Under the pieces are notes generated by a model. It was not told the origin of the DNA. It did not search any database and saw nothing but the letters and a program-made list of their open reading frames with translations. From Nocardioides sp. GY 10127 (GTDB lineage: Bacteria > Actinomycetota > Actinomycetes > Propionibacteriales > Nocardioidaceae), in NCBI RefSeq assembly GCF_004919085.1, contig NZ_STGL01000008.1:310001-374000 (forward strand): a DNA stretch of 64,000 nt, given 5' to 3'. Each line of letters starts with the position of its first letter. Within the stretch, counting starts at the first letter, position 1. Shown here piece after piece: positions 9,599 through 17,517 of this stretch. A program made the translations under genes and the position numbers.

Positions 9599-10646
9599 GG
9601 GTGCCGCCCGCGGGGACGAGCCGGCCGAGGGCGTCGAGCGCCTGCTGCGCGCCGGCCTGGGCGGGCGCGAGCACGGCGTCGAGGGTCGGGCTGAGGGTGG
9701 AGCCGAAGTCCGCGAGGGCGTCCTCGGTGGAGAAGCCCGGCTCGAAGCCGAGCACCTCGCGCATCCGGGTGGTGTCCACACCCCGACCATAGGTGAGGAA
9801 CGCCAGCTGCTCGGGCGAGAAGTCGGCGACGTGCGCGCTGCGCAGCACCTGGCCCAGACGTCCCACGGCGAAGCCGGGCATCGGGACCATCGGCCGGCCC
9901 AGCCGGCGCAGCGCCTGCGAGAGCACGACGACCCCGTCGCCGGCGACGTTGACCGTGCCGGTCGCCCGGCCACGCTCGTCGCCCACGGCGCCGAGGCGCA
10001 GCACGCGGAAGAGGTCGTCCTCGTGGAGGAACTGCATCCGCGGGTCGTAGCCGAGGACCGTCGGCACCACGGGGAGCCGGAGGTAGGACGTGATGGGGCT
10101 CGCGACGTGCGGGCCCACCACGTTGGCGCAGCGCAGGGTCAGGACGCCGACGTCGGGGCGGCGCCGGGCGAACCCGCGCACGTAGCCCTCGATCTCGGCG
10201 ACGTCCTTGGCGTAGCCCGAGCGCGGGGCGCGCCGGGGCTGCATGTCCTCGGTGAACATCGCCGGGTCACGCGGGGACGCCCCGTAGACGGTGGTCGTCG
10301 ACTTCACGACCAGCCGCTGGACGGTGCGGGCCCGCTGGCACGCGGCCAGGAGCTGCATCGTCCCGATGACGTTGAGCTCCTTCATCGTGTGCCGACCCCC
10401 GGCGGTACCGGGGGTCGCGATGACGCTCATGTGGACGACGGTGTCGACGTCCTCCTTGGCGATCACCTTGGCGATCACCGGGTTGCGGATGTCGACCCGC
10501 ACGAACGACACGGCGCCGACGTCCCCGCGGGGCGGGACGACGTCGACGCCGATGACCCGGTCGACCTCGGGGTCGGACGCGAGCGAGCGCGCGAACCGCC
10601 GACCGAGGTCACGAGAGACCCCGGTGACGAGAACGACGCGCCCCAT
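9591..10646 (-). CDS. NAD-dependent epimerase/dehydratase (extended SDR)
   Basis: 351 residues opening with VVLVTGVSRDLGRRFARSL, a TGxxxxxG-type nucleotide-binding turn, then VDRVIGVDVVPPRG, the HMSVIATPG segment and VVKSTTTVYGASP. The active-site region reads RAPRSGYAKDVAEIEGY (YxxxD where YxxxK is usual), a feature of the atypical actinobacterial branch. It may therefore bind rather than process a sugar nucleotide. Overlaps the downstream acyltransferase gene and probably shares its transcript. Substrate unknown. Confidence 0.82.
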   Translation of the reverse strand: MGRVVLVTGVSRDLGRRFARSLASDPEVDRVIGVDVVPPRGDVGAVSFVRVDIRNPVIAKVIAKEDVDTVVHMSVIATPGTAGGRHTMKELNVIGTMQLLAACQRARTVQRLVVKSTTTVYGASPRDPAMFTEDMQPRRAPRSGYAKDVAEIEGYVRGFARRRPDVGVLTLRCANVVGPHVASPITSYLRLPVVPTVLGYDPRMQFLHEDDLFRVLRLGAVGDERGRATGTVNVAGDGVVVLSQALRRLGRPMVPMPGFAVGRLGQVLRSAHVADFSPEQLAFLTYGRGVDTTRMREVLGFEPGFSTEDALADFGSTLSPTLDAVLAPAQAGAQQALDALGRLVPAGGTRG

Positions 10647-10688
10647 CCGCAGCCCCCGAACGTCAGCCGTGCTGCTGTGCGCTCGGGC

Positions 10689-10790
10689 TTACTTGCCGAG
10701 CTTGCGACGCTGGACGCGCGTCTTCTTCAGCAGCTTGCGGTGCTTCTTCTTCGCCATACGCTTGCGACGCTTCTTGATGACAGATCCCAC
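10689..10790 (-). CDS. Small ribosomal subunit protein bS22 (AURKAIP1/COX24 family), 33 aa
   Basis: Starts at GTG after AAAGG and reads [15 protein letters not shown], then [18 protein letters not shown], ending TAA: 33 residues, half of them Lys or Arg. This is the actinobacterial AURKAIP1/COX24-domain peptide, identified as 30S protein bS22 in mycobacterial ribosomes. The TAA stop and Lys-rich coding stand out against the GC-rich background and fit high expression. Too short for many gene callers. Lies upstream of the epimerase gene on the same strand. Confidence 0.93.
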   Translation of the reverse strand: MGSVIKKRRKRMAKKKHRKLLKKTRVQRRKLGK

Positions 10791-10923
10791 GGTGAACCTT
10801 TCAGACTCCTGGGTCGCTCCGGGTGCACGGAGGACCGGCCCAGCCTAGCGGGCGGACTCAGGGGCGCAGAATTCCCAGCCGGCGACCGGTGGACGCGGCC
10901 CGGGGCAGCCCCGGGCGGTCGGC

Positions 10924-11130
10924 TCAGCCGGCGTCGTAGAAGCTGCGGCGCAGGTACTCGCTCGCGTCCTCCTCGCGGACGCGGAAGGAGCGACCGACGC
11001 GGACGGCGGGCAGGTCGCCGTTGTGCACCAGGCGGTACACGGTCATCTTGGAGACGCGCATCATCTGCGCGACCTCGGCCACGGTCAGGAACTTCGCCTC
11101 GGAGATGTCCCCGGACGGGTTGGACGCCAT
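10924..11130 (-). CDS. MerR/excisionase-type helix-turn-helix protein (BldC-like superfamily)
   Basis: 68-residue protein composed of one winged-helix domain: KFLTVAEVAQMMRVSKMTVYRLVHNG (recognition helix) followed by DLPAVRVGRSFRVREEDASEYLRRS (wing and last helix). It belongs to the family that includes BldC and phage excisionases. Its position beside the bS22 gene matches a conserved Streptomyces DNA-binding gene rather than bldC itself. Probably a global DNA-binding regulator; targets unknown. Start: ATG giving MASNPSGDISEAKF. Confidence 0.85.
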   Translation of the reverse strand: MASNPSGDISEAKFLTVAEVAQMMRVSKMTVYRLVHNGDLPAVRVGRSFRVREEDASEYLRRSFYDAG

Positions 11131-11320
11131 GTGCCACCGCTTTCTCGTGGGCCCGCCCGACGGCTTCCCCACCGTCGGCCACGCGGGCTCGTTGTGCGGG
11201 AGCCTAGTGCCTGATGTGACTGGTGGGGAAGGCTGGACCTGATTCTTAGCCAAGGACTCGGCGTGTCGAGTTGATCTCGTACCCAGATCGGCGTTCAGGC
11301 ACTCGCTGTCAAGAACCCGA

Positions 11321-11337
11321 GGGGTCACTTCGACCCC
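11321..11337 (-). terminator. Short stem-loop downstream of acuC
   Basis: GGGGTC and GACCCC arms around a five-base loop, 50 bases past the acuC stop. No U-tract. The rest of the 256-base gap (11131-11386) shows no gene; a minus-strand TTGACA near 11305 could belong to a promoter for the downstream helix-turn-helix gene. Confidence 0.3.
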
Positions 11338-11386
11338 AGTTTCCTCGGTGGGCCAAGGCCCCCCACATGCAGGGTCAGGGCATCGA

Positions 11387-12577
11387 TCAGGGCATCGGGT
11401 CGAGCCCGTGCAGCGGGAACAGCGCCATCCGGGTCTCGTGGACGGCCGCATCGAGCCACTGGGCGGGGTCGTAGCCCTGGGACCAGGGGCGGTACTCCGG
11501 CGTCACGCCGTCCGTCATGAGCGTCGGCCCGGCGAGTCCGAAGCGCTCGTCGACGTACCGCAGCCACGCGGACGGCACCTCGGCCTCCGGGGGCAGCGGC
11601 GCCCCGGCGACCTCGGCCAGCAGGTGCGTCCAGGTGCGGGGGACGACGCCGACCAGCTCGTAGCCACCGCCGCCGACCGCGACCCACCGGCCGCCGGCCG
11701 TGGAGTGGGCGAGCTCGTGCAGGGCGGCGTGCGTGGCCCGCTGGCCGTCGACGGAGAGGCCGAGGTGGGTGAGCGGGTCGCGGGAGTGCGAGTCCGCGCC
11801 GTGCTGGGAGACCAGGACGTCCGGCTTGAACTCGGCGAGCAGGTCCGGCACCACCGCGTGGAAGGCCCGCAGCCAGCCGGCGTCCGCCGTGCCGGGCGGC
11901 AGCGCCACGTTCGCGGCCGAGCCCTCGCACCCGCGCCCGCCCGTGTCCGCTGGGAAGCCGGTGCCCGGGAACAGCACCTGGCCCGTCTCGTGCAGGGAGA
12001 TGGTGAGGACGCGGGGGTCGTCCCAGAAGATCCGCTCCACGCCGTCCCCGTGGTGCGCGTCGACGTCGACGTAGGCGACCCGCTCGGCGCCGTGGTCCAG
12101 GAGCCAGCGGATGCCGACGGCCACGTCGTTGTAGACGCAGAACCCGCTCACCCGGTGCGGCATCGCGTGGTGCAGGCCGCCGGAGATGCTCGCGGCGTGG
12201 CCGGCGTGACCCTCCCAGACCTGCCGGCAGGCCTCCACGGTGGCGCCGACGACGTGCGCGCCGGCCTCGTGCATCCGGGAGAAGACGGGGTTGTCCTCGG
12301 TGCCGATGCCCAGCCGCTCGTTGGCCTCACCGGTGCGGCCGGCCTCCTTCACCGCCGTGATGAGGCGCGGGAGGTGGATGGTGGAGAGGAGGTCGTCGTC
12401 GGCGACCGGGGCGTCGACCAGGCGCAGCGCGCGGGGCCCGGAGAAGACCCCGAGCTCGTGCGCCAGGCGCATCGTGAGGTCCACGCGGACGGGCGACATG
12501 GGGTGGGCAGGCCCGAAGTCGTACTGGGTCAGCGAGTCGTCGAACACGGCGACCGCGGGCGTCTGGCACTCGGGCAC
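11387..12577 (-). CDS. acuC: Acetoin utilization protein AcuC / class I-II histone deacetylase family
   Basis: Zn-dependent deacetylase of 396 residues. The metal and charge-relay motif is YVDVDAHHGDGVERIFW, with GGLHHAMPHRVSGFCVYND before it, LVSQHGADSHSRDPL after it and the C-terminal GGGGYEL. In Bacillus AcuC deacetylates acetyl-CoA synthetase; actinobacterial members probably reverse protein lysine acetylation. The GTG start is fixed by a TAGCGT -10 box exactly six bases upstream, suggesting a leaderless mRNA. Transcribed divergently from the trpS leader, with about 30 bases between the two starts. Confidence 0.9.
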   Translation of the reverse strand: MPECQTPAVAVFDDSLTQYDFGPAHPMSPVRVDLTMRLAHELGVFSGPRALRLVDAPVADDDLLSTIHLPRLITAVKEAGRTGEANERLGIGTEDNPVFSRMHEAGAHVVGATVEACRQVWEGHAGHAASISGGLHHAMPHRVSGFCVYNDVAVGIRWLLDHGAERVAYVDVDAHHGDGVERIFWDDPRVLTISLHETGQVLFPGTGFPADTGGRGCEGSAANVALPPGTADAGWLRAFHAVVPDLLAEFKPDVLVSQHGADSHSRDPLTHLGLSVDGQRATHAALHELAHSTAGGRWVAVGGGGYELVGVVPRTWTHLLAEVAGAPLPPEAEVPSAWLRYVDERFGLAGPTLMTDGVTPEYRPWSQGYDPAQWLDAAVHETRMALFPLHGLDPMP

Positions 12578-12583
12578 ACCCGC

Positions 12584-12589
12584 ACGCTA
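12584..12589 (-). promoter_or_regulatory. -10 box TAGCGT of acuC (leaderless)
   Basis: On the minus strand TAGCGT ends six bases before the acuC GTG. It nearly abuts the opposing trpS-leader -10 box at 12599, so the two divergent promoters share about 20 bases. Confidence 0.5.
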
Positions 12590-12598
12590 CCGCTGGAG

Positions 12599-12604
12599 TA
12601 CGCT
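12599..12604 (+). promoter_or_regulatory. -10 box TACGCT of the trpS leader (leaderless)
   Basis: TACGCT ends six bases before the GTG of the Trp leader peptide. The leader peptide would then be translated from the very 5' end of the transcript. Confidence 0.5.
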
Positions 12605-12610
12605 GCAGAC

Positions 12611-12652
12611 GTGCTGCAGTTCACGCGATCCCTGGACTGGTGGCCCGCCTGA
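12611..12652 (+). CDS. Trp leader peptide (MLQFTRSLDWWPA)
   Basis: A 13-codon frame, GTG to TGA, with two adjacent TGG codons at 12638-12643. It lies 108 bases upstream of trpS and is followed by nested hairpins. Ribosome stalling at the Trp codons when charged tRNA-Trp is low would change leader folding. Streptomyces coelicolor controls its auxiliary trpRS1 gene by such ribosome-mediated attenuation, and the surrounding gene order is similar. The translation is seen; its regulatory role is inferred. Confidence 0.8.
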   Translation: MLQFTRSLDWWPA

Positions 12653-12705
12653 GGCGGCCACCAGGGACTCACAGCACCCACGCACGGCCGCCCACGGGCG
12701 GCCGT
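12637..12705 (+). promoter_or_regulatory. Transcription attenuator upstream of trpS
   Basis: First hairpin: CTGGTGGCCCGCC (12637-12649) pairs with GGCGGCCACCAG (12653-12664), burying the tandem Trp codons, with one bulged C. Second hairpin: ACGGCCGCCC (12684-12693) pairs with GGGCGGCCGT (12696-12705), ten base pairs and a candidate terminator, though not followed by a U-run. A ribosome stalled on the Trp codons would block the first hairpin. Further downstream GAGAGGACCTCTC (12749-12761) can fold over the trpS ribosome-binding site. Confidence 0.65.
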
Positions 12706-12760
12706 TCGCGTGTCCGGGGAAGAGCCCCGGCCCGGTCGCCCCGGGCCGAGAGGACCTCTC

Positions 12761-13816
12761 ATGACCACGCTCGCCACCACCGGTGCCGCCACCGCTGCCA
12801 CCACTGCCGCCCGGCCGGCGCCGGGAGCGCTCGCCGCGGTGCCCGACCGCCGCCTGTCGCTGCTCAAGCCGACCGGCCGGCTGACGCTGGGCAACTACCT
12901 GGGCGCCCTGCGGCCGATGGTCGCGGCGCAGGACGCGCTGCCCGACCCGTCCGCCCAGTGCTTCTACGGCATCGCGGACCTCCACGCCCTCACCGTCGAG
13001 CACTCCCCCGAGGAGCTGCGCTCCCGCAGCCTCGAGCTCGCCCTCACGCTGCTCGCCGTGGGGCTGGAGCCCTCGACGCTGTTCGTGCAGTCCCACGTGC
13101 CGGCGCACCGCCAGCTCTCCTACCTGCTGGAGTGCGTGGCCTCGACGGGCGAGCTGAACCGGATGATCCAGTTCAAGGAGAAGGGACGCGGGGTCGACTC
13201 GACGCGCACCTCGCTGTTCACCTACCCGGTGCTGATGGCCGCCGACATCCTGCTCTACTCCCCCCGCCAGGTGCCCGTGGGCGAGGACCAGCGCCAGCAC
13301 GTCGAGCTCACCCGCGACCTGGCGCTGCGGTTCAACCGCACCTACGGCGAGGTGTTCGTGGTGCCCGAGATCGCCACCCCGGCCGCCGGGGCGCGCGTGA
13401 TGGCCCTGGACGACCCGACCCGGAAGATGGGCAAGACCGGCTCGCAGGAGGCGGGCACGATCCACCTGCTCGACGACCCCGACACCATCGTCCGGAAGGT
13501 CTCGCGCGCCGTCACGGACTCCGAGACCGGCCCGGACGCCGTGCGCCGCGACCGCGACGCCAAGCCCGGCGTCACCAACCTGCTGGAGATCCTGGCCGCG
13601 TGCGGCGGGTCGGCCGCCGGCGTCACCACCTACGGCGCGCTCAAGCGGACCGTCGCCGACGCCGTCGTCGCCGAGCTCGAGCCGGTGCAGGCGCGGTACC
13701 GCGCGCTGGCCGCGGACCTCACCCACGTCTCGGCCGTCTACGCCGAGGGGGCGGCCCGGGCGCGGGCCGTCAGCGAGCCCGTCCTCGCCGCCGCGACGGC
13801 CGCCATGGGGTTGTGA
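12761..13816 (+). CDS. trpS: Tryptophanyl-tRNA synthetase (TrpRS1-like)
   Basis: Charges tRNA-Trp; class I synthetase of 351 residues. The nucleotide-binding HIGH-type motif is KPTGRLTLGNYLGALRP. The second class I motif reads PTRKMGKTGSQEAGT, a KMSKS variant with Gly-Lys-Thr. Other conserved parts are YGIADLHALT, FVQSHVPAH and GEDQRQHVELTRDLA. The ATG start sits at the end of a GAGAGG-containing hairpin. The attenuator leader and the position near acuC and proC match S. coelicolor trpRS1, an auxiliary indolmycin-resistant enzyme. Whether this protein is resistant, or the only TrpRS in the genome, cannot be told from the window. Confidence 0.93.
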   Translation: MTTLATTGAATAATTAARPAPGALAAVPDRRLSLLKPTGRLTLGNYLGALRPMVAAQDALPDPSAQCFYGIADLHALTVEHSPEELRSRSLELALTLLAVGLEPSTLFVQSHVPAHRQLSYLLECVASTGELNRMIQFKEKGRGVDSTRTSLFTYPVLMAADILLYSPRQVPVGEDQRQHVELTRDLALRFNRTYGEVFVVPEIATPAAGARVMALDDPTRKMGKTGSQEAGTIHLLDDPDTIVRKVSRAVTDSETGPDAVRRDRDAKPGVTNLLEILAACGGSAAGVTTYGALKRTVADAVVAELEPVQARYRALAADLTHVSAVYAEGAARARAVSEPVLAAATAAMGL

Positions 13817-13833
13817 GGGCTGCTGGGTGGCGG

Positions 13834-13852
13834 GCCGGCCGGGTGGGCCGGC
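13834..13852. terminator. Hairpin between convergent trpS and proC
   Basis: GCCGGCC-GGGTG-GGCCGGC: a perfect seven-pair stem with a five-base loop lying between two convergent stops. Probably bidirectional; no U-tract. Confidence 0.5.
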
Positions 13853-13880
13853 GGGCTGCCGGCCGCTGGTGGTGGCGGGG

Positions 13881-14681
13881 TCAGCTGCCGAGGGCGGCCG
13901 AGCGGTCGCGCGCTGCCTCCATCGCGGCGAGGAAAGCGGCGCGGACGCCGTGCACCTCGAGCTCGCGCAGCGCGGCGGCCGTGGTGCCCGCCGGCGAGGT
14001 GACCTGCTCGCGCAGGACGGTCGGGTGGGTCCCGGTCTCCTTGAGCATGGCGCCGGAACCGACGAGGGTCTGGACGACGAGGTCGGTGGCCGTGGCCCGG
14101 GGCAGGCCGAGGTGCACCCCGGCCTCGATCATCGACTCGACCACGAAGAAGACGTAGGCCGGGCCGGAGCCGGAGATGGCCGTCACGGCGTCCTGCTGCT
14201 TCTCCGGGATGCGCACGACCTTGCCGACGCTCGCCATGAGCGACTCGGCGTAGGCGAGCTGCTCCTCGGTGACGCTCGAGCCGCCGGAGACCGCGGCCAT
14301 GCCCTCGTCGACGAGCGCCGGGGTGTTCGGCATGACCCGCACGACCGCGACGCCCTCGGGGACCCGCGACTCGACGAAGGCGGTGGTGATGCCGGCGGCG
14401 AGGCTGACGAGCAGCTGGCCGGGGCGCAGGGCCGGGGCGATCTCGTCGAGGACGGCACCCATGTCCTGCGGCTTGATGACGAGCGCGACGGTCTGCGCGG
14501 CGCGCGCGGCCTCGAGGTTGTCGACCACGCGAACGCCGTAGCGCTCCTGGAGCTCGGCCGCCCGCTCCGGTCGGCGCTCGCCCACCAGGAGGTCGGCGGG
14601 GGCGTGCCCCGAACGGACCAGGCCGGAGATGAGGGTCTCCCCCATCACGCCGGCCCCGATGACGGCCGTCTGCTCGCTCAT
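13881..14681 (-). CDS. proC: Pyrroline-5-carboxylate reductase
   Basis: Last step of proline synthesis, NAD(P)H-dependent reduction of P5C. The 266 residues open with TAVIGAGVMGETLISGL (Rossmann GxGxMG). They contain LVIKPQDMG, VRVMPNTPALV and the C-terminal signature ISGSGPAYVFFVVESMIEAGV followed by LREQVTSPAGTTAAAL. Length and motifs are normal. Shares the minus strand with a proline dehydrogenase gene about 220 bases upstream, separated by two 48-bp repeat elements, so synthesis and degradation enzymes of proline are neighbours but probably not one transcript. Confidence 0.95.
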   Translation of the reverse strand: MSEQTAVIGAGVMGETLISGLVRSGHAPADLLVGERRPERAAELQERYGVRVVDNLEAARAAQTVALVIKPQDMGAVLDEIAPALRPGQLLVSLAAGITTAFVESRVPEGVAVVRVMPNTPALVDEGMAAVSGGSSVTEEQLAYAESLMASVGKVVRIPEKQQDAVTAISGSGPAYVFFVVESMIEAGVHLGLPRATATDLVVQTLVGSGAMLKETGTHPTVLREQVTSPAGTTAAALRELEVHGVRAAFLAAMEAARDRSAALGS

Positions 14682-14751
14682 GGGGCCTACTGTCGCCGGT
14701 CCGCCCCGCCGACCGCACCTCGGGTCACCTGCTGGACCCTCCCGGGGTCGC

Positions 14752-14873
14752 GGACGTCATACGTCTTGGTGCGTCTCACGGCCGATTCGTATGACGTCCC
14801 GCGGCTGCTGCAGCCTGCCGTCACCGGACGTCATCCGTCCAGGCTCGTCCCACGGCCGGTTCGTCTGACGTCC
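14752..14873. repeat. Pair of 48-bp inverted-repeat elements (family 1)
   Basis: Copies at 14752-14799 and 14826-14873, same orientation as each other and inverted relative to the copies at 26.6 kb. The first has perfect 12-bp ends, GGACGTCATACG and CGTATGACGTCC. The second ends TCTGACGTCC. They fill most of the proC-proline dehydrogenase gap. Confidence 0.85.
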
Positions 14874-14901
14874 CGGGGCAGCCAACGAGGGCGGCCGCCC
14901 G

Positions 14902-15834
14902 TCAGCCCCGTCGGACGAGACTGGTGAGGAACAGGCGCAGGGACGCGGGGCGCTCGGCGAGCCGGCGGACGAGGTACCCCCACCAGCGCGACCCGTACGG
15001 CAGGTAGACGCGGACGGTCTCGCCGGCCGCGGCCAGGCGTCGCTGCTCGACCTCGCGGATGCCGTAGAGCATCTGCAACTCGTAGCTGCCCGGGGCGCGG
15101 CCGTGCCGAGCGGCCACGGCGAGCGCGACCCCCACCAGCCGCGGGTCGTGGGTGGCGACCATGGGGTAGCCGGAGCCGCCCATGAGCACCTTGAGGCAGC
15201 GGACGTAGGACCGGGCCACGTCGAGGGGGTCGGTGAAGGCGACCGAGGCCGGGGCGGCGTAGGCGCCCTTGCACAGCCGCACCCGGGAGCCCTCCCCGGT
15301 GAGCAGCCGGACGTCGCCCTCGGTGCGGTGCAGCTGCGCCTGGACGGCCACCCCGGTCTCCGGGAAGTCCTTGCGCAGCTCGCGCAGCGTGGCGAGCGTG
15401 GCGTCGGTGGTGGTGTGGTCCTCCATGTCCAGCGTGACCGCGGTGCCCGCGTTCCGGGCGGCGCGGCAGATCGTGCGGGCGCGCTCGAGGCTGGCGCGCT
15501 GGCCGCCGGGCAGTCCCTGACCCAGCGCGGACAGCTTGAGCGACACCTCGGCGCCGGGGGCGAGCCCGCGCTCGACCAGCCCCGTGAGGAGCGCGCGGTA
15601 CGCCTCGACGGTCGCCTCGGCGTCCTCGGTGCTGGTGACGTCCTCGCCGAGGTGGTCCAGCGAGACGGTGAGTCCCTCTGCCTGGAGCGCGGCCGCCGCG
15701 TCGAGCGCGTCCTCCAGCCACGGCCCGGGCACGTACCGGGCGACCAGCGCGGCCGTCGCGGGCACGGACGTGAGCGCCTGGCGGGCGCGGTCGTTGCGGG
15801 CCAGCATCAGGAGCGGGGCTCGCAGCAGGGGCAT
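14902..15834 (-). CDS. Proline dehydrogenase (monofunctional PRODH)
   Basis: FAD-dependent oxidation of proline to P5C. The 310-residue TIM-barrel protein carries LDHLGEDVT, VSLKLSALGQGL, VTLDMEDHTTTDATL, GVAVQAQLHRTEGDV, RLCKGAYAAPASVAF, MVATHDPRLVG and the FAD/substrate motif YELQMLYGIREVEQRRL. It ends with VRVYLPYGSRWWGYLVRRLAERP, the C-terminal PRODH signature. Length is typical of Gram-positive monofunctional enzymes; no P5C dehydrogenase is visible nearby. A TAATGT -10 box seven bases before the ATG supports this start. Confidence 0.93.
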   Translation of the reverse strand: MPLLRAPLLMLARNDRARQALTSVPATAALVARYVPGPWLEDALDAAAALQAEGLTVSLDHLGEDVTSTEDAEATVEAYRALLTGLVERGLAPGAEVSLKLSALGQGLPGGQRASLERARTICRAARNAGTAVTLDMEDHTTTDATLATLRELRKDFPETGVAVQAQLHRTEGDVRLLTGEGSRVRLCKGAYAAPASVAFTDPLDVARSYVRCLKVLMGGSGYPMVATHDPRLVGVALAVAARHGRAPGSYELQMLYGIREVEQRRLAAAGETVRVYLPYGSRWWGYLVRRLAERPASLRLFLTSLVRRG

Positions 15835-15841
15835 GTGACCC

Positions 15842-15847
15842 ACATTA
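15842..15847 (-). promoter_or_regulatory. -10 box TAATGT of proline dehydrogenase
   Basis: TAATGT on the minus strand ends seven bases before the ATG at 15834, the leaderless arrangement seen at several other genes here. Confidence 0.45.
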
Positions 15848-15943
15848 CGGGCACGGAACGGGCAGGGCGCGCCCTGTTCCGGGGGTCCGGCCTCGAGGTT
15901 CAGCCTCCGGGGTCCGGCCTCAGAGCTCGGACAGAAGTTTCGG

Positions 15944-16684
15944 TCAGGGAGTGCGACGCCGCAGCGTGGCCGCGCCGAGCACGAGGCCGGCGAGCGCGAA
16001 GCCGGCGACCACGGCGAGGTCGCCGAGGACCTCCCCGAGGCCGGGGTCGGGCCGGGTGAGCAGGTCCATGGCGTCCACGGCGTAGGAGAGCGGGAGGACG
16101 TCGGAGATCGCACCGAGGACGCCGGGCAGGGCGTCGCGCGGCACGAACAACCCGCACAGCAGCAGCTGCGGGATGACGACCAGCGGCATGAACTGGACCG
16201 CCTGGAACTCCGTGGTCGCGAAGGCCGAGACGAAGAGCCCGAGCGCGGTGCCCAGGACGGCGTCCACGACGGCCACGAGCAGGAGGAGCCACAGCGGGCC
16301 CTCGACGTCCAGGCCGAGGAGCCCGACGGCGACCCCCACCGCCAGCGCCGACTGCACCACCGCGGTGAGCGCGAAGGCGGCGGCGTAGCCGAGCAGGAAG
16401 TCGACGCGGCCCATCGGCATCGCCAGGAGCCGCTCCAGCGTGCCCGAGGAGCGCTCGCGGAGCGTGGTCACCGAGGTCACCAGGAACATGACGGTGAAGG
16501 GGAAGATCGCGAGGAGGGCGGGGCCGATCCGGTCGAAGGAGTCGCCCGCGACGTCCGAGAAGACCCACCACAGCAGGACGATGAGCATCGTCGGGAGGGC
16601 CAGCAGCATGGCGACGGTGCGGTGGTCGCGCCGCAGCTGGGTGAGGACGCGGGCGGCGACCGCGCCGGTGACCGGGGCGCTCAT
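15944..16684 (-). CDS. ABC-2 type transporter permease
   Basis: 246-residue integral membrane protein with about six hydrophobic segments: TVAMLLALPTMLIVLLWWVF, PALLAIFPFTVMFLVTSV, FLLGYAAAFALTAVVQ, PLWLLLLVAVVDAVLGT, MPLVVIPQLLLCGLFV and VLGDLAVVAGFALAGLVLG. The cytoplasmic block TLRERSSGTLERLLAMPM is the ABC-2 permease coupling signature. The ATG overlaps the stop of the ATPase gene (ATGA), so the two form one exporter unit. Families of this type export drugs or lipids; cargo unknown. Confidence 0.88.
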   Translation of the reverse strand: MSAPVTGAVAARVLTQLRRDHRTVAMLLALPTMLIVLLWWVFSDVAGDSFDRIGPALLAIFPFTVMFLVTSVTTLRERSSGTLERLLAMPMGRVDFLLGYAAAFALTAVVQSALAVGVAVGLLGLDVEGPLWLLLLVAVVDAVLGTALGLFVSAFATTEFQAVQFMPLVVIPQLLLCGLFVPRDALPGVLGAISDVLPLSYAVDAMDLLTRPDPGLGEVLGDLAVVAGFALAGLVLGAATLRRRTP

Positions 16685-17481
16685 GCCGCGCCTCCTTCCG
16701 TCGGGGCGTCGTGGACCAGGGCGAGGAACGCCTCCTCGACGCTGGCGACCCCGGCGGCGGCCTTGACCGCGGCGGGGGTGTCGTCGGCGATGACCCGGCC
16801 CTCGCGCATGAGCAGGAGGCGGTCGCAGCGCTCCGCCTCGTCCATGACGTGGCTGGAGACGAGCACCGCGGTGCCCGGCTCGCCGTCGGCACCGGCGGCG
16901 AGGCGGTGGAAGAGGGCCCAGAGGTCCTGGCGGAGGACCGGGTCGAGGCCGACGGTGGGCTCGTCGAGGACGAGGAGGTCGGGCCGGCGCAGCAGGGCGA
17001 CCGCCAGGCTCACGCGGGAGCGCTGGCCGCCGGAGAGCCGACCGACCACGTCGTCGCGGTGGCCGGCGAGGTCGACCTCGCCCAGGACGCGGTCGACGGC
17101 CGACGTCCCCTCCCCTCGCCGCAGGCCGAGGACCCGCGCGAAGAAGCGGAGGTTCTCGGCGACCGTGAGGTCGTCGTAGACCGCGGCCGCCTGGGTCACG
17201 TAGCCGACGCGCTCGCGCAGCCCGGCGCTGCCCGCGGGCTCGCCCAGGACCGTGACGTCCCCGCCGTGCGTGCGCTGGACGCCGACGAGCGCCCGCATGA
17301 GCGTCGACTTGCCGCACCCCGACGGGCCGAGGAGCCCCGTGACGCCGGCGCCCACCTCGAGGTCGAGGCCGTCCAGGACGGCGCGGCCACCGCGCCGCAC
17401 CACGAGGCCGCGGACCTCCACGACCCCGCGGGCAGCAGCGTGCCGTGGCGGCGGGGAGCCCGGCTGCTGCTCGCTGGTCAT
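16681..17481 (-). CDS. ABC transporter ATP-binding protein
   Basis: 266-residue ATPase. Walker A is GLLGPSGCGKSTLMRAL, the Q-loop region GYVTQAAAVYDDLTVAENL, the signature RLSGGQRSRVSLAVALL, Walker B PDLLVLDEPTVGLDP, and the switch His is in AVLVSSHVMDEAERCDRLLLM. The arrangement is that of ABC-2 drug/polysaccharide exporters. Overlaps the permease gene by four bases. Confidence 0.92.
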   Translation of the reverse strand: MTSEQQPGSPPPRHAAARGVVEVRGLVVRRGGRAVLDGLDLEVGAGVTGLLGPSGCGKSTLMRALVGVQRTHGGDVTVLGEPAGSAGLRERVGYVTQAAAVYDDLTVAENLRFFARVLGLRRGEGTSAVDRVLGEVDLAGHRDDVVGRLSGGQRSRVSLAVALLRRPDLLVLDEPTVGLDPVLRQDLWALFHRLAAGADGEPGTAVLVSSHVMDEAERCDRLLLMREGRVIADDTPAAVKAAAGVASVEEAFLALVHDAPTEGGAA

Positions 17482-17517
17482 GACGGCTCCTCGCTGGTCA
17501 TGGGACCAGCCTCGTCC

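Noticed and set aside
13881..15834. proC and proline dehydrogenase as one proline operon
   Set aside because: They are separated by about 220 bases with two repeat elements, proline dehydrogenase has its own -10 box, and the enzymes oppose each other.
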